Part shown: piece after piece, positions 23,037-34,600 of the stretch
Layout of the letters: each line of letters opens with the position of its first letter
How positions within the stretch are numbered: the first letter of the stretch is position 1
Origin: Coleophoma eucalyptorum
Lineage: Eukaryota > Ascomycota > Leotiomycetes > Helotiales > Dermateaceae
Assembly (NCBI GenBank): GCA_026120035.1
Contig: JALRME010000019.1
Span: 496,001 to 560,000 of the forward strand
Length of the DNA stretch: 64,000 nucleotides
Direction: 5' to 3'
The notes under the pieces: model-generated
What the model saw: the letters and a program-made list of their open reading frames with translations, nothing else
The model's database searches: none
Told to the model about the DNA's origin: nothing
Made by a program: the position numbers and the translations under genes

Positions 23037-23784
23037 GGCGTGCGATCAGTGTAGAAGTCGAGTATGAGTCGCAAATAAGGGCCAGATTTTTGAGTGAAGA
23101 CGACACCCTCACAGAGAGCTGCGAAGGTGCTGTAAACCTCATGGTAGTGTAGAACTGGCCTGATTCATTTCATGAGCTCGACGTAATGGTGATATTGATC
23201 GTTGTTGGGAATTGAAGAATGGAAATTGGTGGTGCCTCGGTCGAGCCGAAGACTTTGTACGACGGCGCGCTTTTTTTCTTTTGCCAGTCAATTAGATGGT
23301 TGACTCCTCAGCCGTGGACCCGCCGTCGTGGAGAGACTAACAGCGATGGACTTGTAAAGTAGAACCCTTATCGTAAAAGTTCCGCGCCCGAAGTCATCCT
23401 AAGGAAAGCGGGATGAGGTGATAGAGACCGACCGACTGGAGGAATGTCGTTGATGACGGGAGGGTAGATTCGGCCTATTGTGCTTCCCCAGATATTCAAT
23501 TCGGGCGCTAGACGAAACAATGGGAGGGAACCTTTGGCCCTTGCACTCACACCATAACCCGCACAACTCGAAGAGCCTCACTTCTCAGAGCTTATGCACA
23601 GCCAGACAGCTATATGCAATTCATGGTCATCAATCTGACAATATCTGCTGCAGAAGATAACATTGGCCTCATCATCTCGGTACTCTCACTGCCTTTCCGA
23701 TTCAGATCTTCGTCTACACCTGACAGAGGTAGAGGCGCTGAGCGGAAGGAGTGCCTCCGTGATTCTGCAGATCTCAAGAGCAGT

Positions 23785-23828
23785 GGGAAAATAACCCTGC
23801 AGCTCTCTGCAGGCGCCGTTATTTTCCC
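23785..23828. repeat. Perfect 18-bp inverted repeat (hairpin)
   Basis: Outer arms of 11 bp (23785-23795 GGGAAAATAAC; 23818-23828 GTTATTTTCCC) and inner arms of 7 bp (23796-23802 CCTGCAG; 23807-23813 CTGCAGG) pair without mismatch around a CTCT loop. The right side has a 4-base bulge (CGCC, 23814-23817). The position is between two divergent genes and outside any coding region. It could be a cruciform, a transcribed hairpin or a remnant of a small inverted-repeat element. Confidence 0.8.
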
Positions 23829-24280
23829 CATTCCTTGTCTATACCAGCTCAGGCTCTCTTCTAACTGGGATGTATAGATGTTGGCTTTCTTACTCCGCTT
23901 TGCTCACTTAGGCAGTTACTAATTTGTTCTCGACGGCTATTCTCAATTGCCGGAATATTTTCAATACTCATCCATCGTTATTTGTTGCCCCTTGGTGATT
24001 GAAGTCAGTGATTGGAAGTGTTCTGGTCACCTTGGACTCAAACTTGTTCTTGGGGAGATTCCACATCGGCATCACGAAGTAGTTCAACGTGACTCCAGCT
24101 TAGGTGCACTGATGGGCAGATTAACTCGCCGGATAATATATCGCCTGCATCAATTCCCCTCTATTATAGATGAACTTTACCCCGCTAGAATATTTGCAGG
24201 TTTCTCGTGCTCAACTCTTAGGTTCCATTGGGACTGGCCCTTTTCGGAGTATCTTCCTCCATCTTGTATATAGTCGTGTG

Positions 24281-24287
24281 TATATAA
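24281..24287 (+). promoter_or_regulatory. TATA box of the CE2 esterase gene
   Basis: TATATAA lies 76 bp upstream of the start codon and is followed by a GAGAGAGAGAG run. Spacing suits a short leader transcript. Assigned by position and motif only. Confidence 0.5.
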
Positions 24288-24362
24288 TGGAGAGAGAGAG
24301 CCGGTACGCCTTGAACATGTTACTGTATACTTAGCTACCTCCTCTTGGTTCGCTGCGTCTCA

Positions 24363-25783
24363 ATGATGAGGATCCCTGATTTTCTTCTCTCCTTCGCAGC
24401 GATTGCACATCTTGTACATGCGACGATCTGGCAAAATAACCAGATCCGCATCACAGACTATCCAGTGACAATAATTGATCCTTCGCAGTATGAGCTACAG
24501 ACTTACGCACCAAACGCGACAGAATTGTCCTACAAGGGAAGATGGGATAGTAAACACATCTCATGGTGGAGGCAAGCTAGAGTGCTCAGTACTGTCTTTC
24601 AGAAGCTGACTGATGTCTAGTGCACCCGGCCTAAAATTTGGTTTCACCGGGGAGTACGTTGCTATCACGTTTGGGCCTTACACGATCAGTTCAACCTTGA
24701 TAGGATATCGTATCGACGGTCAAGATTGGCAATTCACAAATGTGACAGCAAACGCCACCCATTTACTGGTCAGTCCGGGTACGACTGGAGTCAATATTAC
24801 AACTCCAATAACGCCGTCGACATTTGAGATGCGAGTAACAAACTGGGCATATGGTGTACAGATCGCATCAGTCTCAGTGGCCAAGGGCCAAGAAATCGTC
24901 CGTATTCCCAATTTCGACAGGACAATTGAAATCATTGGGGATTCTCTCAGTGCTGGTCAATACGCGACACTTGAGGGTTTAGCGAGCTACGCATATGGAT
25001 TGGGGGCTGGCCTGGGCAACACTGAGTACACAATTACTGCCTATCCAGGAATCTGTCTCTTTGATAAGCAGTGTTACGGAAACTTGAGGGGCATGTTCTA
25101 CCAGTGGTATTACGCTTCGGATGTTAGTGGTCGAGCGATTGACGTCTATGGTGACAATCCTGAGGTCTGGGACTTCTCCAAACAACCTGCAGCCGATATC
25201 GTGGCCATAAATTTGGGAACGAACGATGCAAATTCTGCAAACAATGTCACGACATCTGGCTATGTATCCCAGTACACGAAACTAATTGAAGGCGTGCATA
25301 CAGTGTACCCGAATGCGCAAATAATATTGATTGTGAGTACATCATATATTTTGGATATAGTCTTTCTTGCCCTTCCCTTGATGCATCAATCTGATTAGGG
25401 ATCAACAGTCTCTTTGGGAAGGCTTTGGTGCTGTAGGCAATACCTACGAGCAATCAAAGGCCTTTGTCCCAGAGATATACAGTATCTATGAATACTTCAA
25501 CTCAAAAGAATATTTAGACCAACCGGTCCTGTACGACCACGCAACAAACAGCACATACATTTCCGAGCACCCAACTAAGCCATTTGTGTCATACTTTAAC
25601 ACAACAGGGTTGATGCAGCACAACGACATTGGTCCTCAATATCATCCAACAGATGTCGGACATGTCAAGATTGCCAGTCACCTTATTCAGTACATCAAGA
25701 TAAAATTTGATTGGATCCTGTATGCTACTGGACCCGAAGTACAACATGACACGCTGTATTGGAATGATATGGCCAATTATTGA
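24363..25783 (+). CDS. Secreted SGNH/GDSL esterase, carbohydrate esterase family 2-like
   Basis: Exons 24363-24571, 24621-25332 and 25409-25783 give 431 aa. The first intron (49 bp) has a GC donor (AG|GCAAGC), chosen because it alone keeps the conserved WWSAPGLKFGF block in frame; the second is 76 bp. A signal peptide (about residues 1-20, ending HLVHA) precedes an N-terminal beta-sandwich typical of CE2. The SGNH domain follows, with IIGDSLSAG (nucleophile Ser178), NLGTNDAN (block III) and HPTDVGH (Asp389, His392). CE2 enzymes remove acetyl groups from xylan or glucomannan in the plant cell wall. Many NxT/S sites (for example NVTANATH) fit secretion. The best alternative is another fungal GDSL acyl hydrolase of similar two-domain build. 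Confidence 0.9.
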
Positions 25784-28700
25784 ACAAGGAGTTGGCATTG
25801 TCGTGAAGAGTATTCCAGTAAATTTCGCAAGCATTCACGTTCCTTCCTAAACTTGCCATTGTCTGCATCTGACCATGTGCTTGATACCAGTTTGCGTGTC
25901 TTAGCTTTTTGCGCCTGCGGTTGCCACAGTTCATAAGATTTTGATCTGTAGTATAATACCACGAGGATGAACAAATCCCTGCCTAGTCTTTCGCCTCAAG
26001 ACCTGTTGACCAATAAGTCCGTAGAAATCCTTATGGGCGAGCAGACAGAGCAGGGGTTTATTTATCCTCACAGATTTGCAAGGGCAGAATCGGCTCAAAT
26101 ACTGGGTAATGCTCTAGTGACTAGCATTTGACTTGCCTTTGCTCTACTGCATACCCAACCCTCAGATGATAACATACCCATGATACACTTGGACGACTCA
26201 AGCAGTTCATAGATGGCAGCCACAAGTAGCGGTGCTTGAACAGCTCCCAAGCCTGTGGTACGATATTTTCCTCTCGAGCTCAAATCCCATGAATCGAGAA
26301 CCCGTCCACGTAAGCTTCAGCTTAGCCGTTCTAGGGAGACACGATTCGCGGGGGGGGGGGGGGCTGTTCTGGGGTATCGGTCTCAGGACCCAGTAAATCA
26401 GGTCGTCCTCCTCATATCCCAATTGAGCCTCATGCGAAGTCTTGAAACTGTACCTTGACCACTTGGTATCCTCGAGAAAAAGATTTTGCCACCATCAGAT
26501 CTAATCCACTTTGTAGCTTTGCAAATTCAAGGAAAAGACTCGTGAAACCCCGGGCTCCAAGCAAACAATGCTAACAAGTAATGGATCCTCGCAACCCAAA
26601 ACAGGAATTTACATGCGCTCTTATATTATACGAAACTTCAAACAAATACAGATGCACTAAACATTTGAGGCTCAACGTCGCTCCTGATCGTCTTCAAGGT
26701 TGGAAACATGGCATATATGCCATCCGATCATACACAATGCCTTGTGCTATACTAGCAAGCACTGCGCAGACCAAGGTCCCGGTCGATCGATCATCTGACA
26801 AACGGTGAGCAGTGGATCGACAGGCTCTTCAAACACGCATACTTTGAAAGTTAAGCATATGAAGTTTGTCTCATCGGGCATATCCCCCAGTTGTCTGGTC
26901 GGATCGTTCGTACCCAGACACACCGGCTCTTGTACAGAGGCGACGGCCCAGCGGCATTAAGGTATTTGGCAGGGTGAAGTAAGAAGATCTTGATGCCTTC
27001 TGAATCCTCGCGCAATCCACGTTTCAGCCTATCCCTACGAAAGTCCTGCACTCCCGCTGGACCCTGAAAGCATACCGGAAAAGAGAGAGCACTTGCACTT
27101 GTCGTGAATTCTATATCCGGGTTGTCGTATGGTTCTGCAGTGCGCACTTGCTTCTGCTTGGACTCTTTGATCTTCAACTGATGTTTTCGTCCTTGCGCGG
27201 CTGTCATTTCTCCGATCTTTCAGGGTATTGCTTATTGCAAAAGCGTGAACTAGCGGACTGTCCCTGTCCATAGAGGTACTTTCTCGCTCGTTTTCCCATC
27301 CGAAGTCGAAGGACTTGTTCGTTTTCTCGTCTGGTGAGGAAGGTCTGTGTGAGCAATACCAGGACCTCCATAGCCCAGAATGGTTGGCGGCTACCAAGGC
27401 AGTGAAGCACGGATGATGGCTATTTTCAGCCCTGCACCTGTCAACGTTTGAGATGGAATCATTATCAGACTCTTTTCTGTATGCGCTGGGGTAGCGAAGA
27501 CCACGAGAGGAAGAAAAGGGCACCTGGCAGTATTTGGATGCCCAAAAAGCTTGGATGCCACAATTTACTTGTGGTGCCATCCAAAGTGCATCCTGATACT
27601 TAGCAGGTGCCACATATAGTACTGACTCCGTACGACAGATAAAACTTCTGGTACAGTATCCAACTCAAAGGGGAAAGCACGAACATCTTGAGGACTTGCT
27701 CCGAAGGATGTTTCGGATCTAACGAGCTTGACCAGCCTCTCTTCCTTCTCGCACTGCACAATAAACGCGCGACCGACAATGATCCACGAAATGTCATATC
27801 GCACTTGTTATTATGATACGCAGTATCCTCTCGTGGATTCTCGGGTGTGATGACGAGGCCATGGAGGAGCGTCTTGAAATTTGGCCAGTATTGTTGTTCC
27901 TTGAACCTTCCTTTTCTTACAATCAGATCACTCCAATAAACAGGCAGATTCCCTGCCATCGGGCTATTTACCTAGCAAGGAAGAGAGGAATCACGACTGA
28001 TCCTCAACTTGCTAACAAGTGCGGCTTTCCCATGATGAAAATCTCGGTTCAGGGCAGCTCACGACTGCGGCCGCCTCATTCAAGGATCCCTCGCGCTGTA
28101 CGAGCATTACCAAGCGGTCGCCCTTTTTTCTTTTTCCCCTTACGAACTTCTTACCAACAACTCGGACGGGCCATCGTCACCTTCCTTTTTGTTCGTCTGT
28201 GATCTCTTTCCAGTTTGTGACAGAAATTGAAAGGGGAAATTATTGAAAAACAAGGTCTCCCCGCGAGAGCATGGATGAAGGTTCAAAGTTCGTCACTACT
28301 CACCCTGCCACGCGGTGACCAGGCATGCTTAATATATTACCTCCGAGACCTAAGTTGATCTGCGGTGTATTGGAAAGAGCAAAATAGATGACTGTCAGTG
28401 ATTTCAATCTATACCAAAGTACGGTTCGGGTACATAGCCACAGGCTCAGCACTATAGGCGCCGGATTAAGTACCACAAGGGCATTTGACGGGCATGTTAG
28501 AATATTGGATGCTGCATCGTAGCCCACTCAACTATTGGTTTGTTTAATGCGACAATCCTATGACCGACCGGTTCACCAGCCCTGGGGCCCATCATCCCCA
28601 TTGTCCACGTTGAATTGACGTCTTATTACTGTTGCTATTATCGTCGCGGTGGAGTCGCGATGCGATGCGCTGTGGTGCTAGGTCTTTGCTAGCAGGAAGT

Positions 28701-30426
28701 AAAATGACACCCTCTGTACACTTTACGAGTTAGGTCAGGTACACTGATGATGTTATGGTAGGGCTGCATAGCTCACATCTTAGAGCCGTTACCGTTGATT
28801 AGCGGTCAATTAGTGATTGAGTTGCTGGCAATCCCCCGTCCTCGCTACAAGGTTGCACCTTTCCAGCACCTTTCTCCTACTCTTGCGCTTAATACCGCAC
28901 GCTCCCATAGCTCCCACTCGTCCTGCGACATGATCTGACCAGAGAATGATCACACATCGGCGTTCCGACCTTCTGAGAGATTTTTCTCTCTTCCGGATGC
29001 TCAGGCTATGCGATCCCGTATTGTTCAGCTTGCGCCTTGAGACGTCTGCACGGATCTCTATTAGGTACCTTGCCGACCACTTAGTCACTTCTAGACAAGC
29101 GATATGAGAGTCATTCTATACATCAATGCCAACTCGCAACTCAACATCGAAAGCAGAACACACAAACCTGGACGTGCATGTGAATTCAAAGTCAAAGAAG
29201 AGGCCCTTGATCGCCGGAGATTGATGTCGCTCCCGTATGTGAGATGAGAACAGCCAGTCATACATCACATACACCTTGTCTTGCACGACCCTTCCGTTGT
29301 CAAGGTGGGAAATACGGGCCCGGTGAGTTGTTCCTCTCGCGCCGATAGAATCCGGATACGCTGATCATTATGCCCCTACACGTAGCTTAAGCTTGTTGAT
29401 TTCCCGTGTATGATGTGAACACCTCGGGTTGAAGGAAGGCCCTTGTCATATGGTACTATTGGCAATATTGAATGCTATTCCCAGTTATTGGTATTGAGAT
29501 TGTTCCCCTCCCCCCAAAAGATTCCCGGGGTCTACCGTACACACACATCATAGGTAATTCCTGGGAGGCGGAAAGCTGTTGGTCTTGTTATGATAGTGAC
29601 TTCTGTTATGTTCCTGTGTTTATGTGTCGAACAAAAAAAGATTGTCGTAATGAAACTTCTCCATGGATGGATTGTGTCAAAACCGCTTGTTGGCATTGTT
29701 TATGAGAGCACGGATGTAGATCCTGTAAGGCGCTGTACTGTTGTGGCAATTTTCCTACCAAGTACGCAGAGTTGGAAGGAGTACGTGGCGAGTGTAGACT
29801 ACGCAGAGGTTGAGACTCTTTTCAAACGTTATCCAGAACTAGCAAAATCACATTGAGAGCAGCAAGAGAATGTCTTGTGTTTAGATTTGGTTTTTTTTTT
29901 CTTTGAATTACTTTACACTACAGACCATCAATTGGTTCTGTTTGCAGTATGTAAGCTATGTGAGGAACTTGAATCTCAAGTTTGCCTTTCAATAGCTGTA
30001 CTTTTCCCCATCTTTCGCCAGCCAGTTGCAAAGGAATGAGGATGGACCAGCATCGCCACCAATGCCTCATATCCATCCACCCAGCTCAGAAACACACGAG
30101 CCATCAATTTCCAATCTCCCCTTCCTTAGCCCTCCCAATGCTGTGAAGCAATGGTTAAGTAGATCGAACAACGCCGGTGAAAATGCTTCACGCCATTCTT
30201 GCCTCCCACTGACCAATACATTAAATTCCGAACGCCGAGCCGATTCATTATTAGGAAACAAGATATAGAAGACAAGCAACGGGTATTAGTGGCTTAACAA
30301 CAGAAGAAGCCACAAGAAAACTTCAAAGGACGTTCGACAAAAGACGAAACAAGAAGCAGACGGATAGGTAGCTTTTATACATTATAAAGTTATTCCATAG
30401 GCATTTTGCCTTGCGGAAGATTTGAT
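25784..30426. other. Gene-poor interval with possible relics
   Basis: 4.6 kb without a secure gene. A 14-base G run sits at about 26350-26363 beside short blocks that recur near 40.4 kb. Overlapping minus-strand frames at 26851-27959 may be a decayed gene (listed separately). At 29590-29856 an 88-codon plus-strand frame reads well locally (KEYVASVDYAEVETLFKRYP) but has no partner exons or known domain. Confidence 0.5.
26851..27959 (-). pseudogene. Possible decayed gene (unidentified)
   Basis: Several minus-strand open segments lie head to tail in different phases: 27959-27600 (119 codons), 27804-27565 (79), 27613-27035 (192) and 27207-26851 (118). Switching between them would need frameshifts or unusual introns; good GT-AG pairs in the right phase were not found. 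Locally the text looks protein-like (for example DISWIIVGRAFIVQCEKEERL and CFQGPAGVQDFRRDRLKRGL). I recognise no family. It could be a relic of a coding gene, a multi-intron gene I failed to splice, or chance. Confidence 0.25.
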
Positions 30427-31619
30427 TCAGAGCATTCCTGAGGTACCCTCGTAACTGTGGCAGCCTCGCTCGTGTCGCTTCATGTTGCTACGGACACTGA
30501 AGGCTTTGCCGCAACCTTGGTGTGGACACTTGAATGGCTTTTCACCAGTGTGGCTGTGGCTGTGGATTCTCAGACTGCTTGGCCTTGAGAATGCTTTGTT
30601 GCAAGTCTGGCAGATGTAACGATCTTGATTTTGTGGGAACGTTGCTGCCGATGATGGTGAGATGTAGTGGTGGTGTTGCCATGGGTTCGCTCCGGATGAT
30701 GGAGTAAGTGTCACCGAGACTGGCATCATCGATGGTGCAAATTGCTAGGTTTACGTTAGTGGGAAGGTCACACTAAAGATTTAATCAAAACTTACTTGAG
30801 GTAGTGGTCTCTGGTAATAAAGACCAGAGATTTGAGGAGGTGGAGTTGGTTGCATCGGGCTCGAGTAGTATGAGCTCATAGACTGCTGGCCAGGGCTGAC
30901 AGTGTATTGTGAGCCATTAAAAGGTGACTGTGAATAAGGTATCGTATTCGTTGGCATGGAGTTCACCCGACGAGGCATGTGTGGAACATGTTGACGTTGT
31001 GCATGGGGCTCAACATTGTTGATTGCTGAAACTGAGCCGGGACCAAAGTAGTACCCTGGGGCTGACACGACCGAGTACTGAGACTGGGCTCCTGGAGATT
31101 GCTGGCGCCCATCAAAGCCTGAGTCAGACTGCATTGGTGGCGTGGGTGGAAGTGCATTTCGAGAACTCATTGATGGCGATGGACCATATTGATGTCCTGA
31201 GCTTGGTCGGTACTCCGACTTGTTTTGTGGTGGTTGTGCTTTAGAGACGTTAGTTTGGATAATTGTAAGCTATGGAGTTACCTTCACTAACCTTGTTGCT
31301 GCTGCTGTTGTTGTTGTTGCTGCTGCTGCTGCTGTTGTGCTTGGTCCTGTGGACTTCCTCCGTCTGCCATTCCAAGCAGGCTTGAAATGGATGGTAGAGA
31401 ACACTTGGTGGCCTCGTCAACGGGAGGTGATGGTGGCGGTTGGGGAGCATGTACATAAGCGTATTGAGGGTGTTGAGCCATAGGCTGAGCAGTATATGGA
31501 TTGGAGACCAGTGCAGAAGCCATGATTTGTTGAGGTCTTGGTTGACTGTAAGAAGTTGAGAAATGTTGTTGTTGCTCTGCTTGATGTCTACCGGCGTGAA
31601 CGAGACTAGAGAGGTTCAT
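30427..31619 (-). CDS. flbC: C2H2 zinc-finger regulator, FlbC-like
   Basis: Exons 31619-31292, 31238-30796 and 30744-30427 give 362 aa, close to Aspergillus FlbC (about 354). Introns are 53 and 51 bp. Two C2H2 fingers stand at the C-terminus: YICQTCNKAFSRPSSLRIHS (first) and FKCPHQGCGKAFSVRSNMKR (second), joined by the linker TGEKP and ending in HERGCH. The rest is Q/P/S-rich and probably disordered, with a run of about 15 glutamines just before intron 1. FlbC activates asexual development genes in Aspergillus; here the role is inferred from similarity. Start: ATG of MNLSSLVHAGRHQ; the frame stays open about 36 more codons upstream but contains no earlier ATG. Nearly 10 kb of gene-free DNA precedes it. 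Confidence 0.82.
31291..31335 (-). repeat. CAG/CAA trinucleotide repeat (poly-glutamine)
   Basis: A mixed CAG/CAA tract at the end of exon 1 of the FlbC-like gene encodes about 15 consecutive glutamines and runs directly into the splice donor. Mixed codons make it less prone to slippage than pure CAG, but length variation between strains is plausible. Confidence 0.85.
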
Positions 31620-34600
31620 AATCGGGGGGGTGGTCGAAAATGGGAGCTGATTGTATCTCAAGCCAATATCTTCAATGAGAGACTGGTAGGAGATGGTCAA
31701 CTGCGTCGAGGTTGAGGATGGACGATGTTGATTAGATTACTAAAGCTGGAAGTCGACCTTGGTGTTTCTTTGGGAGTTGGAGACGCCTGCGAATACAAGG
31801 CACGAGAGGAGGTTGAGGGATGGTTGATATTTAAGAGATCTCCCGAAGACAGCTCTGTGGGCGATCAGGCGTAAATCCACCGATGGACCCTGGTAGCTGC
31901 CAAAGTAACAGTGCTGTCACAAATTGGGGTGGGTCAAGTTGGGACTGTGACTTGGGATGCCCCAGACCTAGCATAACAACAATAATAACCTGGACGATAA
32001 TGAATAGGTGGATGGATGGGACGAGATGGAATTGGATGGGATGATGCGGAGCGGAGACCAGCGCAACGCAGTATTGGCTTGACTCTGGTAATCGCCGCGT
32101 TTCTGCTGCTTCAACGGATCTATGTGCTCAAAAGGGATGTGCAAAGGGCTTCCAGAGGTCAAGGGCCTTCTCCAGGGATCCCCTCGAACCCCGTAAGACC
32201 GTTGCCTTTGTTATGCACCCGCACTGGAGCTGTCGCTTAGCCCACAGCAGGTCACTGAGAAACCCCTCAGGAAGGTGCATCGGCGTGATGCTTGTTCTAA
32301 TGCAAGCCCCCCTCGGAGTATAACCCTTTCAAGCGCCGTGGATCTCGCGTCTTGTAGGGACTCCCTGCCTGTCACCTTGGAAGTGTTTGGACCGGGATCT
32401 TTGACAACCAGCCAGGGAGCACATGAGACGAGGGTGACGGAAGCAATGATGCACCAGCGGCCAGGACAGGATCTGCCTGTCAACGCCGTCTTGTCATCGT
32501 CTTTGGGGCTTGTGGCCTGGGACGCCGGTAAATGTCGTGAGCAGTGGGAGGTAGGTATGCCTTTCTTCGCACGCGAGAGACAGAGAGAGCAGAGCACTTC
32601 TGTTGTCTTCTGTTTCTGGTCCAACTCGGAGCAGCACAGGATTGTGGAGCCACGCTCCTCCATCCCTTGGCCTCCTCTTGCTTTTTCCTTAACACAACGG
32701 CCTGCACGTGGTGTTGTCTTCCTTCCCATCCCATGCCTTTCCCACGGCTACATATTGCCATGTGCTTGTTCGCGCAACACGACCGCCCGGCAGCACTATT
32801 GTCACGCCGTACAGGCCATAGGCAGGGACGAGAATAGAAAAGTTCTAATAACCTGCTACATGTATTGAAAGACAGTTGACACGAAAGCTCGGCTACGGGA
32901 CTTGGGACGATAAGATTGCTTGCTGTTTGGGGTACATTGGATGATTTTCTGGAAGGCGGCAAATCCTCCAAGATCCTGCCCTTGCTCGCTCACTGGTGAA
33001 AGGTCGGTAAGGATGTTAAGGGATCGCCGCCCAGTACCGTTTCTCGCTTCGACGGTCGAAGGCCCGTGGTATGCACAGGGTTCTGACTGATATGAGCCCA
33101 GGATCTGCGGTGCTCTAATGCCTCAATACTGTGATGCACCCTTAGCTGCTGCAGATTTGAATCCTCCCCAACGGTCAGGACTTGGGAGGTAGCAGTACGT
33201 GGTGCGCAAACTCCAGCAATCCTTTCTTATCACTGAGGTGGACAAACTTCGTCTCGGTCGGCGCCAACTCGAACAACTCGTGGTTAGGTTGAACGGCGCC
33301 TTCAGGCTAAGTCATAAAAACTTTCACATTTTAATTATTTTCAGTACTCAGCCCCTACAGTAGCCAAAACTCAAAAAGCGGAGAGCTTGTTCTTCTAGGA
33401 AGTACCGCCGTGGGCGCAATTTAGCAGCGTAGATCGCAGTGCAGTTAGCAAGGACTGACTCTACGAGCGAGTACGAGGAATTCGCTTGCCCAACCTCCTG
33501 ACTAAAGATACTCTAGAAAGACTAGAATGCTGCCATCCGGCACACAATTGCTTCTTCCAGCCGGCTGTGTTGATCTGTCGCTCACGCTGCCTCCCGCATC
33601 ATTATACGGCCCGTGTGCCCATGCTGTGCTTGGTGGTTGATCTTCGCCGTTAAGCTGACCCGGCGCAAGGGACACGGGATGCTGATGGGCGGCAGAGCAC
33701 GTTGTTACACGCAAAGATCAACAGCTACCAGAGGCAGCTTCAAGCTTCTAGACGTCTTGATGTGCCCATATGCCAATAGGCATCTTACTGATGTTAGCAA
33801 CTTTTCCTAAGTCATATTGAGTCCTTGGGCGGTCAAGGTGAAAGAAAGTCTTATCCAGGCGGGAAATATGCGGCGATATTGGCGTTGCTCGTGGCTGCTC
33901 GAGCCGTGGGAAAGCTCTAGAGGGTAAAGCTAATAAGCCCTGCCACTGGCTCCATACTGAACAGCTCTAACATGCGTCGTACCGTACTTTGTCGTAGTGA
34001 CGAGCTGTGTCTTGTGAGCTGAGTGCCCCTCGCCGCCGCCGCCATAATCCCATTGGCGATGCTTTGGGCACATTCGGCTCGAGCATTGGGTGAAGCCGCT
34101 CTCTAGTCCACGCCGTCATTCTGCAGCCACACCCGATGCATGGTGCTCGGTTACAGCTGTCACGGTGACAGGTAGGCAGCTCTTTGGTGAAATATGACCT
34201 ATACTCCTCATGATCCGTCATCGTTAATACTGTATGAATATCCCCGTCTTTTGCGTTGGAATCTTCGATGCTGCATCAAGCCCTGGTGTCACCTAAGCAC
34301 GACTCATGGCGGCCAAGAGCGTCGTCGATGGGGCAATTTCCACAACTGATGACTGGTTCCAAAGCTTTTCACAGTAAAACATGGTTGGAGACTCCTACGC
34401 AGCCTTACCTAACCCGTTATCCTCACCGCAGGCTGTTAAGCTCGCCTCTGCAGTTCTGTTCAGTGGGGTGGAGAATCCTTGGGCTCATCTTGGACAGGCA
34501 TTGTCTGTCGACTCGAATCAGACTCCTTTGTCCACCGTCGGACTCGGTAAATTGCCTGCTCACCCTGCGCTGAGCGTACGCCATGATGATCTCTAACCTC

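Larger units (their letters stand above)
23037..24362. promoter_or_regulatory. Divergent intergenic region, Cnl1 / CE2 esterase
   Basis: 1.3 kb between the two start codons. It contains a strong inverted repeat (23785-23828) and a TATA box near the CE2 gene, both listed separately. An 88-codon frame over the inverted repeat has no recognisable domain. Confidence 0.5.

Noticed and set aside
26350..26363. Long G run suggestive of a G-quadruplex or assembly artefact
   Set aside because: A single homopolymer run without the four-tract pattern; may be a sequencing or slippage effect, so no structural claim is made.
32211..32971. Overlapping frames of 163-197 codons on both strands
   Set aside because: Both strands are open across the same GC-richer stretch, which is typical of chance frames; no motif in any of them.
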